A stretch of DNA of 64,000 bases from Methanobacterium sp. (GTDB lineage Archaea > Methanobacteriota > Methanobacteria > Methanobacteriales > Methanobacteriaceae), in contig JADFDH010000005.1 of the NCBI GenBank assembly GCA_018263005.1, forward strand, positions 88,195 to 152,194, read 5' to 3'. Shown one piece after another: positions 8,926 to 18,047 of the stretch. The notes beneath the pieces were generated by a model. That model made no database searches. It was not told the origin of the DNA and was given only the letters and a program-made list of their open reading frames with translations. Position 1 is the stretch's first letter; each line of letters starts with the position of its first letter. A program made the translations under genes and the position numbers.

Positions 8926-9777
8926 TTAATAATGCACCATAGTATAATTTACTCCCATATCAGTTACATTAATCACTATATAATGGTAATTGGGCAGATG
9001 ATTGGGTTCTGCAGGAGAACCTGCCCCTCCACTAATTATAAAGGGTGTAATACCCCAGGTTCCATTATAATAATTATGTATATGGGATGCGAATATCATG
9101 GTTACGTTATTATTATCAAAAAGAGATCTAAGAGCATCAGCCCCGCCCGTACCATTAGGTTCCATACAATGCTCTTCTCCAGCACTACTGGGGGTATATA
9201 ATGGTTTGTGCATGAATATAAATCGATACTTGTAATTCTGGCTACGATTCAGCTGATCCTTTAACCAGGCCATTTGAGATTCGTTTAAGTATCCTTCAAC
9301 ATTATCTATGATTATAAAATAACTGTTTTTCTCTGTAAAATTATAATATCTTGGTGAGCCGAAGATAGATTGATAAATTAACCCATCAGGGTCACCTGAA
9401 AGCTCATGGTTTCCGATCAAGAAAATAACAGGTTTGTTGAATTTTGCCACTCTACCGGGTGTCAAATAATCAGTTTTAAAATCAATTAACTGAATAGCTT
9501 CCGATCGCAGGTCCCCTCCATTTATGTTGAATAGTATGTGGGGATATTTGTTGTTGATGTCATTTACCATTCTTTTAAAATTACCTTCATCGTTTCTTTC
9601 ATCTCCAGAATATGTGAAGGTGTAATTACTTTCTAAGTGACTGAAAAGTGTTAATTGCTCATAATTCCAGCCAGAAGATTTTTGGGCATTATTTAAACTG
9701 AATAAGCCCGATAAGGCTATGATTAACAGGAAAAATAAGATTATAGACACAAAGATTTTATTCTTAAATAACTCCAT
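8926..9777 (-). CDS. membrane-anchored calcineurin-like metallophosphoesterase
   Basis: A 283-residue protein with one N-terminal membrane helix (about 8-27) and an extracytoplasmic phosphoesterase domain. Metal-binding blocks appear in order: GDER (a variant of the usual D-x-H), NGGDLR, GNHE, MHKP and ASHIHNYY (variant of GHxH). Several N-x-S/T sites (NYT, NRS, NGT, NVT) fit a surface-exposed glycoprotein. The arrangement resembles the purple acid phosphatase-like branch. It is divergent from the gene at 9812 with only 34 bases between starts and no clear ribosome-binding site, so a leaderless transcript is possible. Substrate unknown. Confidence 0.8.
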   Translation of the reverse strand: MELFKNKIFVSIILFFLLIIALSGLFSLNNAQKSSGWNYEQLTLFSHLESNYTFTYSGDERNDEGNFKRMVNDINNKYPHILFNINGGDLRSEAIQLIDFKTDYLTPGRVAKFNKPVIFLIGNHELSGDPDGLIYQSIFGSPRYYNFTEKNSYFIIIDNVEGYLNESQMAWLKDQLNRSQNYKYRFIFMHKPLYTPSSAGEEHCMEPNGTGGADALRSLFDNNNVTMIFASHIHNYYNGTWGITPFIISGGAGSPAEPNHLPNYHYIVINVTDMGVNYTMVHY

Positions 9778-9811
9778 TATTTTTTAATGGATTTTATAAT
9801 AAATTATATTT

Positions 9812-10495
9812 ATGGTGACATCTTTTAGTTCTGATATTATGAATGGTGAAATACTTAAATTCTTGACCAATATTGGCGTGGATACAAGGTACATCAGTAT
9901 ATATAAAAAATTTATTTTTATCAATAATCTAAGATTTTCTAAGTTCTCCCGCCGAAGGGAGGAACAGTTTTTAGGAAAATATCCTGACTGGGAAGTTTTA
10001 AGGTCTAAGGATTTCCAAAAAATCTGTATCCGAGCGTCAAGAGTTTTAAGCCAGTGTTTAAAACCTGGAGAAAAAATTTTATTATTTAAAAATGATAGCT
10101 GTGCCGATTTAATTCTTTATTTAATATTAGAGCCTTACAGGCGAAAATATGGAATAGAAATAGTATGCAAGGATAAAACGGATTTTTCAGCCAATGAAGT
10201 AGATTCTATTGCTTTATCACATACATTGGACCAGGAAGTGGGAAATATAATAAATCAGATGATTAAAGGCTTAAAAATCCGATTATCCGATATGAGGACT
10301 CAAAATGGTATAAAAATAATTTATCCTCTTATAAATATACCTGATTCCTGGATAACAGCATGGATAGAGAAAAATGATTATAAGTGCAGATCTACTCCAG
10401 TGGATGAGACTTCCATTGATTTAATTAGATTTTTAGAACAATATATCCCAGATGTTAGGGAGAACATTTTAAAATCCACGTTAATTCTGTCATGA
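9812..10495 (+). CDS. unknown protein, possibly a degenerate PP-loop ATPase
   Basis: A 227-residue soluble protein. The N-terminal part is basic (FSKFSRRREEQFL) and the centre has a strand-loop-helix reading GEKILLFKNDSCADLILYLIL followed by IEIVCKD. This resembles the layout of an N-type ATP pyrophosphatase (PP-loop), in which SGGxDS follows the first strand, but the glycines are lost (KNDSCAD), so binding of ATP is doubtful. A second in-frame ATG at 9839 is possible. Neither start has a clear ribosome-binding site. Convergent with rfcL. The PP-loop relation is only my reading of the pattern. Confidence 0.65.
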   Translation: MVTSFSSDIMNGEILKFLTNIGVDTRYISIYKKFIFINNLRFSKFSRRREEQFLGKYPDWEVLRSKDFQKICIRASRVLSQCLKPGEKILLFKNDSCADLILYLILEPYRRKYGIEIVCKDKTDFSANEVDSIALSHTLDQEVGNIINQMIKGLKIRLSDMRTQNGIKIIYPLINIPDSWITAWIEKNDYKCRSTPVDETSIDLIRFLEQYIPDVRENILKSTLILS

Positions 10496-10541
10496 ATATA
10501 TAGATAATTTGTTAATTTTTCTGTAAGAAAAAAATTATGTA

Positions 10542-12056
10542 TTAAAAATTGAATAGTGAAGTTTGTTTATCTCCATTTTTTTTAGAATCTAAATTATCTG
10601 TATCATCGTCAGATTTATCAATAGCAGTTTTATCTTTTTTAGCTAATCTCTTCCCATACGATTTATCTGACTTTTTGGTTGACTTTTCACTGGTATCAGC
10701 TTTAGATTTTCTTTTTGTTTCATCCTTCTTATTTGTAGTGTCTTTTTTAATCTTTTCAACTGATTTAACTTTCTTTACCTGATTTGAGGGTTTTTTACTA
10801 TTTTTATCCTTATTTGCACCGGTTGATTTTTTGGATTTCTTCTTTTTAGGGATCTTCCTGCTTCGGAAGACTTTCACTTCACTATCATCCAGGTTGAAAT
10901 AATCTGCCAGTTCCCGGGCAAGGTCATTTATTTGGAACATCATCTCCAGATAAGGAAACTGTTCTTTTGCAACTTTACGGGATGTATGGGTTTTTTCACC
11001 TATTTTATCCGCCACCCTGTCCTTTAAGTCACGTTTTGCACGGCTTTTGGAGAGTAGAGTATATACGGAGGAGTTGGTGTATCTGGCGAATTTTTTATAG
11101 GTCTCATCCTTGGACAATGCAACACCCAGACTCATTAAATCATAAGAATACTTCCAATAACCGTAATTACGGGTTTGAAATGCCCTGCCCAGATAAGTGT
11201 CTGCCTGAGAAACCATTTCATAGGCTTGCTCAATTTCATGTTTCTTTTCATATTCCCGGGGAATGTTCTCTGTGATAAGTTCAAGGATAAAGGCAGGATT
11301 AGCCTCTACTCGCATGGCTTCTTTTATGTGCTGTGGATTTTTGCTTTTAAGCACTCCCCTAACTGAGTCAAATATGTTGCGGATTTCATCTTTCTGAGAG
11401 ATTATCTCCAGATCCTGAGACGTGATGGTGTCCTTTCCCCTGGCCATTGTTTCCAGATCATTTATTGCTGATCTTAAATCGCCCTTGGATTGTTTGGCAA
11501 GGGTTCTTAAAACATGTTCTTCGAATTCAATACCCTCTTTTATACATATCCTCTTCAATAGGGCTACAATAGAATTAGTGTGTATTTTTCGTATGTTTAT
11601 AACCTGACATTTACTTTTTAGGCTTTTGATTCTTTTACTATAAGGATCGTTGGCTATCATGATCAGTGGATTTTGACCCTCTTTTATAATCTTAGATATG
11701 GCCCTTATACCTCCACGATCATCTGTTCCGTGTATGCCGTCTACTTCATCTAAAATAATAAGTTTTAAACCTTGATTGAAAAGTGATCCTGAGGCTGATG
11801 CTTCACCTACGGTTCTTAAGAGGATATCATATGATCTTTTATCACTGGCGTTCAGCTCAATAAAATCGGCAAATTCATCCGCTACCAGATGGGCTAATGT
11901 TGTTTTACCAGTACCGGGTGGACCCACTAGTAATAATGGTTTGGGGTGTTGTCCAATTAGCCAGGCATCGATCCAATCTGATATTTCATCTTTAGCCTTG
12001 GTATTGCCCAGGACTTCCTTAAAATTTTTAGGGCGGTATTTTGTTGTCCACAACAT
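10542..12056 (-). CDS. rfcL: replication factor C large subunit
   Basis: The large subunit of the clamp loader that places PCNA on primed DNA. Residues 1-210 form an AAA+ ATPase with Walker A GPPGTGKTTL (near 45) and Walker B LDEVDGI (near 103), followed by the lid and collar helices to about 400. The last 100 residues are a very lysine/serine-rich tail ending in QTSLFNF, a PCNA-interacting (PIP) box at 498-504. Length 504 is usual. It lies 84 bases downstream of rfcS and both are on the same strand, so they are likely co-transcribed. No intein is present. Confidence 0.96.
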   Translation of the reverse strand: MLWTTKYRPKNFKEVLGNTKAKDEISDWIDAWLIGQHPKPLLLVGPPGTGKTTLAHLVADEFADFIELNASDKRSYDILLRTVGEASASGSLFNQGLKLIILDEVDGIHGTDDRGGIRAISKIIKEGQNPLIMIANDPYSKRIKSLKSKCQVINIRKIHTNSIVALLKRICIKEGIEFEEHVLRTLAKQSKGDLRSAINDLETMARGKDTITSQDLEIISQKDEIRNIFDSVRGVLKSKNPQHIKEAMRVEANPAFILELITENIPREYEKKHEIEQAYEMVSQADTYLGRAFQTRNYGYWKYSYDLMSLGVALSKDETYKKFARYTNSSVYTLLSKSRAKRDLKDRVADKIGEKTHTSRKVAKEQFPYLEMMFQINDLARELADYFNLDDSEVKVFRSRKIPKKKKSKKSTGANKDKNSKKPSNQVKKVKSVEKIKKDTTNKKDETKRKSKADTSEKSTKKSDKSYGKRLAKKDKTAIDKSDDDTDNLDSKKNGDKQTSLFNF

Positions 12057-12140
12057 CTGATCTGCCTAAGTTTACTTCAATAATCTTAATTTACTAATTT
12101 TTAATAATATAGGGTTTATTAAAATAAATGATTTATGAAA

Positions 12141-13103
12141 TTATTGTTTATTTTTCAATAAGAATTTGGTTAAAAGAGCTTCTAACTGTATTCTAGGATT
12201 TGATCCTTCCCTTATGCGGAAATCGAATTTACCTATATTTTCTATTAAATCCACATACACATGCTCTTCTATTAGGCCCTCCATGGCCATCTTACTGACT
12301 TCCTGGTATATTTGGGTTATCATATCTTCTCCACTGGTGCCCTGTACTACCATGACTTCTCTAAGTTGGTCTCTGGCTTCCATGAAATTCCCTTCAAGGG
12401 CTTTATTAATGATTTTCCGTACATCCCGTGGTTTGGCTTTTGAAACCACTTCATAAACGCTTTCTTCTGTTATCTCCTTTTCTATTGTTGAGGAGGCCTG
12501 TAATATGTTAACCGCCCTTCGCATATCACCTTCTGCGAAATATACAATACTTTCCAGTGCTCCGGGATTGGTTTTTATATTTTCTGACTCTGCTATCTTT
12601 TCCAATCTCTTGATTATTTGATGTCCCTTAACTGGTGTGAATCTGAAAATGGCACATCTGGATTGTATGGGATCGATGATCTTTGAGGAGTAATTACAGG
12701 AAAGGATGAAAGAGGATGTTTTTGTATACATTTCCATCTCCCGGCGAAGAGCATGTTGTGCGTCTTTGGTCATGTTATCCACTTCATCGAGGAATATTAA
12801 TCTGAAAGGCGCGCCTATAGGTTTTAAACGGCAGAAATTCTTGATATCCTTTCTTACCGTATCAATACCTCTGGCATCTGATGCATTTAATTCTAAAAAG
12901 TTCTGGCGCCAGTATTCTCCTAATACAGATTTAGCTAAAGCCAGGGCAGTGGTTGTTTTACCAACACCTGCAGGGCCGGTGAACATGAGATTTGGCATGC
13001 TGCCCTCTTCAATATATCTTTTAAGTCTTTGAATAATATGATCTTGACCAACGACTTCATCTAATGTCTGTGGCCGGTATTTTTCAACCCATGGTCCGTT
13101 CAT
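12141..13103 (-). CDS. rfcS: replication factor C small subunit
   Basis: The small clamp-loader subunit, present in several copies with one RfcL in the archaeal complex. The 320-residue protein starts MNGPWVEKYRPQTLDEVVG, with Walker A GPAGVGKTT (near 43), Walker B LDEVDNM (near 108) and the arginine-finger SRC motif in IQSRCAIFR (near 150). The C-terminal collar domain is intact and there is no intein. The ATG is preceded by AGGTGAT, a near-perfect archaeal ribosome-binding site. Confidence 0.97.
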   Translation of the reverse strand: MNGPWVEKYRPQTLDEVVGQDHIIQRLKRYIEEGSMPNLMFTGPAGVGKTTTALALAKSVLGEYWRQNFLELNASDARGIDTVRKDIKNFCRLKPIGAPFRLIFLDEVDNMTKDAQHALRREMEMYTKTSSFILSCNYSSKIIDPIQSRCAIFRFTPVKGHQIIKRLEKIAESENIKTNPGALESIVYFAEGDMRRAVNILQASSTIEKEITEESVYEVVSKAKPRDVRKIINKALEGNFMEARDQLREVMVVQGTSGEDMITQIYQEVSKMAMEGLIEEHVYVDLIENIGKFDFRIREGSNPRIQLEALLTKFLLKNKQ

Positions 13104-13341
13104 TAAATCACCTTTTCAACTTATGAATTGGATATTACTTTGAATTTCTAATTTTTCTAGAGAAAAGTACAATTTATTTAATCTGATTTTTTTTCTGTTT
13201 TTATGATAGATATAATCTATCTATTCTAAAAAAAATGGATAGAAAAAATTCATATGAAACGGATTTAGAACAATTTATATAATAAACAAGGATTATTTAT
13301 TAATTCAGAATGAAAAATAAAATTAATTATTTATCTATGGT

Positions 13342-14883
13342 TTAATGGAAGAAATCTCTAAGTTCTGGATGTAATTGTTCTTTTATACCTAGTTCATCTA
13401 ATAAATGACCATATGATTCATTAATTGTTTTAAATTCAGGTCGTATCATAGCTCTGAAAGCAGCGTAACCCATAACTTTACCATAGTTTTCGGTTATTAT
13501 GTTAATTATTTTACCAAAGTTTTCCTTAAAGCTCTGTTCTCTCTCAGTAAGTGGTATTTTCTCTGCATTTTCTTTTATTTTGTTAAAGTCAATGGTTGAG
13601 TTACTTTTTACATCCACACCATCTAGTAGTTTCCTGCAGTCTTCAACAGGTAAAAACTTACGAGTAAGTCCTCTGGCGGGTGCCACTCCCATTATTTTAC
13701 TGGCACCAATAGACATTGCTAGGAATATTGATTCATATATCTTCAATATAAGATCAACCCTTAAAGCTTCATCTTCAGGGATTTCAGTTACTTTCTTCAA
13801 TTTAGGGAATGCAATAGGTGGTTTTATAACAGGGATACTGGCTTCTCGTGTTTCTTCTTTTGGTTCAGCAGGTGTTTCTTGTGTGGTGGTTTCTGTTATT
13901 GTTTCTGTTGGTGTTTCTTGTGTGGTGGTTTCTGTTATTGTTTCTGTTGGTGTTTCTTGTGTGGTGGTTTCTGTTATTGTTTCTGTTGGTGTTTCTTGTG
14001 TGGTGGTTTCTGTTATTGTTTCTGTTGGTGTTTCTTGTGTGGTGGTTTCTGTTATTGTTTCTGTTGGTGTTTCTTGTGTGGTGGTTTCTGTTATTGTTTC
14101 TGTTGGTGTTTCTTCAGGTTTTGGTTTTTTGGTTAATGAAGGGATACCAAATCCCTCTTTCATCACATCAGCATCTGATGGTTCTACGGATAATATTTCA
14201 TCAGGAGTTTCGGTAATATCTGTATCTTTAGGTTCTTCTAATGATACTATATCATCTTGAGATGCATCGGTTTCTTCAGCATTGAGTGGTTCAATTTGTT
14301 CTTCGCTGGTTGTTGATGATTCTGGAGTTTCTTTTTCTATAGGTAATTCTACTGGGGAAATTGAAGATATTTCATCTGCTTTTACTGGTTCCGTTATTTC
14401 TTCTTCTATTGGTTCAGGTGTTTCTTCTGGTTCCGTTATTTCTTCTTCTATTGGTTCTGGTGTTTCTTCTGGTTCTGATTCTGCTATTTGTTCTTCTAAT
14501 TGGATCGGTGTTAAATCTTTGGTGAGATCAATTATTTCTTCTGAGGCTCTTTTTGAGGATATCATTATCATCCCCACGTTGGCCTTGTTTTTCATTAATA
14601 CTATGAAATGAACGTTTCCCAGATGTAAAAATAGAGCTTTGCCTTTTTTTGATTCTACTAAAACTCGTTCTATATCCCCGTGATTTGCAAAATTAATCAA
14701 TCTTTCCGATGAACTGGTGATGACATTGGCCATTGGACCGAATAATTCTATATCCACATCATGTAGTAAATGATGGGATAAAACTTCACCATTTCCATCG
14801 ACAATCAGACTACCGTCTATACCATCTGTTTTCGCCAAGTCATTAACGATTTTATCTAGTTGTATCTTTAATTCTGAATTCAT
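13342..14883 (-). CDS. roadblock/LC7 protein with long Thr/Glu repeat linker
   Basis: A 513-residue protein of three parts. Residues 1-120 form a roadblock/LC7 domain (GSLIVDGNGEVLSH, VLVESKKGKALFLHL), related to the stand-alone one at 24334. Residues about 130-340 are acidic low-complexity sequence with two copies of a 14-residue EPEETPEPIEEEIT unit and six identical 13-residue units beginning TETITETTTQ. Residues 370-513 are a helical domain (LRVDLILKIYESIFLAM, FGKIINIITENYGKVMGY) without a family I can name. Roadblock proteins usually regulate small GTPases or gliding/polarity systems. The start ATG follows GTGAT. Upstream of rfcS on the same strand, separated by 238 bases. Confidence 0.85.
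   Translation of the reverse strand: MNSELKIQLDKIVNDLAKTDGIDGSLIVDGNGEVLSHHLLHDVDIELFGPMANVITSSSERLINFANHGDIERVLVESKKGKALFLHLGNVHFIVLMKNKANVGMIMISSKRASEEIIDLTKDLTPIQLEEQIAESEPEETPEPIEEEITEPEETPEPIEEEITEPVKADEISSISPVELPIEKETPESSTTSEEQIEPLNAEETDASQDDIVSLEEPKDTDITETPDEILSVEPSDADVMKEGFGIPSLTKKPKPEETPTETITETTTQETPTETITETTTQETPTETITETTTQETPTETITETTTQETPTETITETTTQETPTETITETTTQETPAEPKEETREASIPVIKPPIAFPKLKKVTEIPEDEALRVDLILKIYESIFLAMSIGASKIMGVAPARGLTRKFLPVEDCRKLLDGVDVKSNSTIDFNKIKENAEKIPLTEREQSFKENFGKIINIITENYGKVMGYAAFRAMIRPEFKTINESYGHLLDELGIKEQLHPELRDFFH
13871..14114 (-). repeat. six tandem 39-bp coding repeats
   Basis: Six tandem copies of a 39-bp unit starting at 13871, 13910, 13949, 13988, 14027 and 14066, with ten bases of a seventh at 14105. 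The copies appear identical by eye. Each encodes 13 residues of the Thr/Glu linker. Identity at DNA level implies recent expansion, so copy number probably varies between strains. Confidence 0.95.
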
Positions 14884-15118
14884 TTAATCACAAATTTGTA
14901 ATAAACTTAAATTTCTTGGAGATGCTTTGATATTTTTTAAATTTCTAATTGTCAAAAATATATGTTTAGGGTGGAATTTTTTTTAAAATTAGATTTATTT
15001 ATAATAATTATATGATTTAAATATATTATTATTTATTTTGTTTAAATTTATAAAAAAAAAATTTTAAAATAAAGAAAAAAAATAAATAAATTTTCTTCAA
15101 TTCAATAGACTGAAAACG

Positions 15119-16567
15119 TTAGATTAGGTGTTTCTTGAGCAGATGACCGTCACTATCGAATATATCCACTTCCAGTGGTGAGCTTCCGTCAATAGCGTGA
15201 GTTGCACAAGATAGGCAGGGGTCATATGCTCTAATTACCATCTCTAGTTGATTTTTCAACCCTTCAGAGACTTCTTCACCGTGAATCATTTTCTTGGCAG
15301 TTTCCCGTACACCTATATCCATGGATAAGTTATTTTGACTGGTGGAAACTATTAAATTGGCCCGGTTAATGAATCCGGCGGCATCTGTCTCATAGTCATG
15401 GATAAGTATTCCTCGAGTAGCTTCGATCATACCAACTCCCCTTTTTGTCTCACCTGATTCTTTAGCTTCAGCCTTGGTCATTAGGGGTTCGGAAAGATGT
15501 TGTCTGATGTCGGTACCGGTTATACTATCATCTTCTAATAACTGAACCGCTCTTTCAGCAGAATACATCAACTCAATTAGACGGGCATAATGATATAGTA
15601 AGGGGTTATGTGCTAATCCGAAGTTTTCTTTGTACTCTGCGAACATCTCTGAAGCATTTGCTGTTGGAATATTATTGATTATGTTCAGCCTGGCAAGCGG
15701 CCCAACTCGATAATTTCCTTCTGGGAATCCAACTTGTTTCAGGTATGGGAATTTCATATAGGACCATGGTTGGACTTTTTCTTCGAAGTAATTAATGTAG
15801 TCGTCTGGAGCAAATTCGTGTACCGCGTTACCTGCAGCGTCAATAACCTTCACATCACCGTCATAGAAACTAATATCTCCATTATTGGTTAATGCTGCAA
15901 AATGGCTTTCTACAGGTCCTAATAGTTCTATGGCTTCGCTATATTGTGTAAATAGTGGTTTTGCTACTTCAAATCCTTTTTCAACAAGCCCTACAGTTTC
16001 TTTTGCCTTCGCAAGTAACTCTGCTTGTTGTGAAGATGTAATTCCACGGGATTGTCCGCCAGGAATAGCAGTTACTGGGCTGATGGGTTTACCTCCCACT
16101 TCTGCCGTTATTTCTTGTCCGATCTTCCTTGTTTTTATGGCCATCATGGCCAGTTCAGGATTGCTTTTTAAAATTCCCACCACATTTCTTAATGCAGGAT
16201 CTGATTCCGGACCTAATACCAGGTCTGGAGCAGCCAGGAAGTAAAAGTGCAGGGAATGGGACATGATGTACTGTCCTAGGAGTAATAATTCTCTCAATTT
16301 TTTAGCTGTTTCTGGTGGTTCTAATCCAAATACGTTATCAGTTGCTTTGGCAGCTGCTAAGTGGTGAGAGGTTTGACAAATACCACATACTCTGGGGGTG
16401 ATTCGGGGTGCTTCTTCAACGGCAGCACCTTCCAGGAATTTTTCAAATCCTCTAATTTCCATCACATGGAAATGAGCGTCAGAAACGTTTCCTGAATCAT
16501 CCACTTGTACAGTGATTTTTGCGTGACCTTCAATTCTTGAAACAGGAGCTATTTCGATATTTTTCAT
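15119..16567 (-). CDS. [NiFe] hydrogenase large subunit, group 3 (MvhA/FrhA-like)
   Basis: The catalytic subunit that splits H2 at a NiFe(CN)2CO centre. All four nickel ligands are present: Cys61 and Cys64 in RVCGICQTSHH and Cys451 and Cys454 in DPCLSCATH. His457 is followed by 25 residues that would be removed by a maturation protease. Length (482 residues) and the RIEGHAKI start fit group 3 methanogen enzymes such as MvhA and FrhA. It is the last gene of a four-gene operon (ferredoxin, V4R, small, large). No mvhD, frhB or hdr gene adjoins, so the electron acceptor is not evident. AGGTGAT precedes the ATG. Confidence 0.92.
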   Translation of the reverse strand: MKNIEIAPVSRIEGHAKITVQVDDSGNVSDAHFHVMEIRGFEKFLEGAAVEEAPRITPRVCGICQTSHHLAAAKATDNVFGLEPPETAKKLRELLLLGQYIMSHSLHFYFLAAPDLVLGPESDPALRNVVGILKSNPELAMMAIKTRKIGQEITAEVGGKPISPVTAIPGGQSRGITSSQQAELLAKAKETVGLVEKGFEVAKPLFTQYSEAIELLGPVESHFAALTNNGDISFYDGDVKVIDAAGNAVHEFAPDDYINYFEEKVQPWSYMKFPYLKQVGFPEGNYRVGPLARLNIINNIPTANASEMFAEYKENFGLAHNPLLYHYARLIELMYSAERAVQLLEDDSITGTDIRQHLSEPLMTKAEAKESGETKRGVGMIEATRGILIHDYETDAAGFINRANLIVSTSQNNLSMDIGVRETAKKMIHGEEVSEGLKNQLEMVIRAYDPCLSCATHAIDGSSPLEVDIFDSDGHLLKKHLI

Positions 16568-16575
16568 GTTATCAC

Positions 16576-17487
16576 CTATTTTTTCACCAACTGGGGAATC
16601 AGGGAGACCTGTTTCTCTTCCATGATGGTGCTTCCTATTACAAATCCGTAGATTATATGTCCAATATCATATAGTTGTTTTTCAACTTCTTTTTCAGGCA
16701 TTTTTGAAAGGTGGGCGATCCTCTTGATAACTCCATTGTATATATCATGGCTTGGTTCTCTCAGAACATCTAATGAAGGACCACCACAGCCGTGACAGGG
16801 CACCCCCGCAGAGGTACAAAGGCCACCACAACGGCCTAAAGTTACAGAACCTAAACAAACGTATCCTTGGCTTAGGAAACATTTACCCGGTTCTGGTTCA
16901 CCTTCAATTCTACGTTTAATTTTATCAAATTCAATGTGTTCCATTTGATTCTGACAATCAGCACATACACTCTTTTTAGGTACGTTTGGGGCTTCGTCAT
17001 TAATTAATGGAATAAGAATATCGTGGGTTAGCTGTTCTTTTGGTGGGCATCCGGGTATGAATCCGTCGATTTGGACGTAGTCATCTGCAGGGTGCACTAT
17101 GCTTAATAGCTCTGGAACTACTTGATTTGGTAGTTCTGCTGGTTCGGTACTGGGATTGTCTGTGAAACTTCGGGAATTAACTTCTTCAGGAGTGTATAAA
17201 TCAGCCATTCCAGTTATTCCTCCGTAACATGCACAGGTTCCATAGGCTATTAATACTTTAGATTTGTTCCTTAACTCTTCTAAACGTTCCTGGTTTTCCT
17301 TGTTTCGGACAGATCCGGTGACAATAGCTATGTCGATATTTTCTGGTATTTTTTTAATATCCATTATTATTGGGGCGGATATGATGTCTGCTTTTTCCAG
17401 TAGTGTTGCTATGTCTTCGTGTAAATCCAGTATGGAAATTTCACAGCCAGAGCAGCTGGCTAAGGTTTCTATGGCGATGTTTACCAT
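16576..17487 (-). CDS. [NiFe] hydrogenase small subunit (MvhG-like)
   Basis: The electron-transfer subunit paired with the large subunit eight bases downstream. The 303-residue protein has the proximal-cluster motif SCSGCEIS (Cys12, Cys15), then CACYGG (85-90) and GCPP, and a cysteine-rich C-terminal half (CADCQNQM, CFLSQGYVCLG, CGGLCTSAGVPCHGCGG) for two further [4Fe-4S] clusters. There is no Tat signal, as expected for a cytoplasmic group 3 enzyme. Its ATG overlaps the stop of the V4R gene by one base (TAATG), a sign of translational coupling. Confidence 0.92.
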   Translation of the reverse strand: MVNIAIETLASCSGCEISILDLHEDIATLLEKADIISAPIIMDIKKIPENIDIAIVTGSVRNKENQERLEELRNKSKVLIAYGTCACYGGITGMADLYTPEEVNSRSFTDNPSTEPAELPNQVVPELLSIVHPADDYVQIDGFIPGCPPKEQLTHDILIPLINDEAPNVPKKSVCADCQNQMEHIEFDKIKRRIEGEPEPGKCFLSQGYVCLGSVTLGRCGGLCTSAGVPCHGCGGPSLDVLREPSHDIYNGVIKRIAHLSKMPEKEVEKQLYDIGHIIYGFVIGSTIMEEKQVSLIPQLVKK

Positions 17488-18035
17488 TATTTACCACTCC
17501 ATGTGATGGTTAGTGTTTTAAGACATGCGTTGGGTCCAACATGGTCTATATCAATTTTTCCTTTGATATCCATTACTTCTTCCACAGCACCCACCATATA
17601 ACCATATAATAGGTAGCATAATGGTCCTTTTTGTGGTAAACCTGTTCTTCGGAGGGTTTGCCTCACAACACAGTCCATAAATAGGAGTTTTACAACAACT
17701 TGATCACCGTCTTGGGTAGTATAACTATCCTGTCCTGATGGTTTCCACTTTTCGAAGTAGAATTCATGTCCCAGGACATCACCCATTTCATCCAGAGCTT
17801 TTTCTAAGTTATCGGTTTTATCCATCATTTTGGCAGATTCGTGTCCCATACGTTTACCCGCTTGGTAAACAATGGCATTAGCGCCTCTTCCTGAAACTTG
17901 TTCCAGGGCGCTGGACATGGATCCCATAAATTTCATCAATACATGCAGTGCATCTTCATAGTCATCCAGATCTCCACCAGTTTCTTTGGGAATTAATTCA
18001 GGTTTGAATGTTCCTCTAATTTCTTCTATCTCCAT
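17487..18035 (-). CDS. V4R-domain protein in the hydrogenase operon
   Basis: A 182-residue soluble protein with features of the V4R (4-vinyl reductase) domain, a small-molecule or metal binding fold: GRGANAIVYQAGKRMGHESA near 52, then VVKLLFMDCVVRQTL, GPLCYLLYGYMVGAVEEV and a C-terminal HVGPNACLKTLTI. Three cysteines in the second half could bind a cofactor or metal. It sits between the ferredoxin and the small subunit, 12 bases after the former and overlapping the latter, so it is surely co-expressed with the hydrogenase. It could sense a ligand, assist maturation or be an accessory subunit. The family assignment is fair; the role is inference. Confidence 0.75.
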   Translation of the reverse strand: MEIEEIRGTFKPELIPKETGGDLDDYEDALHVLMKFMGSMSSALEQVSGRGANAIVYQAGKRMGHESAKMMDKTDNLEKALDEMGDVLGHEFYFEKWKPSGQDSYTTQDGDQVVVKLLFMDCVVRQTLRRTGLPQKGPLCYLLYGYMVGAVEEVMDIKGKIDIDHVGPNACLKTLTITWSGK

Positions 18036-18047
18036 TTTTTTAACCCC

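Noticed and set aside
13871..14114. Tandem 39-bp repeats as a CRISPR array
   Set aside because: The units are contiguous with no spacers and lie in frame within a long coding region.
13499..14260. Plus-strand open frames opposite the roadblock gene
   Set aside because: Products such as repeated SVGVSCVVVSVIV or FLLLFLLVFLVWW are shadows of the minus-strand repeats.
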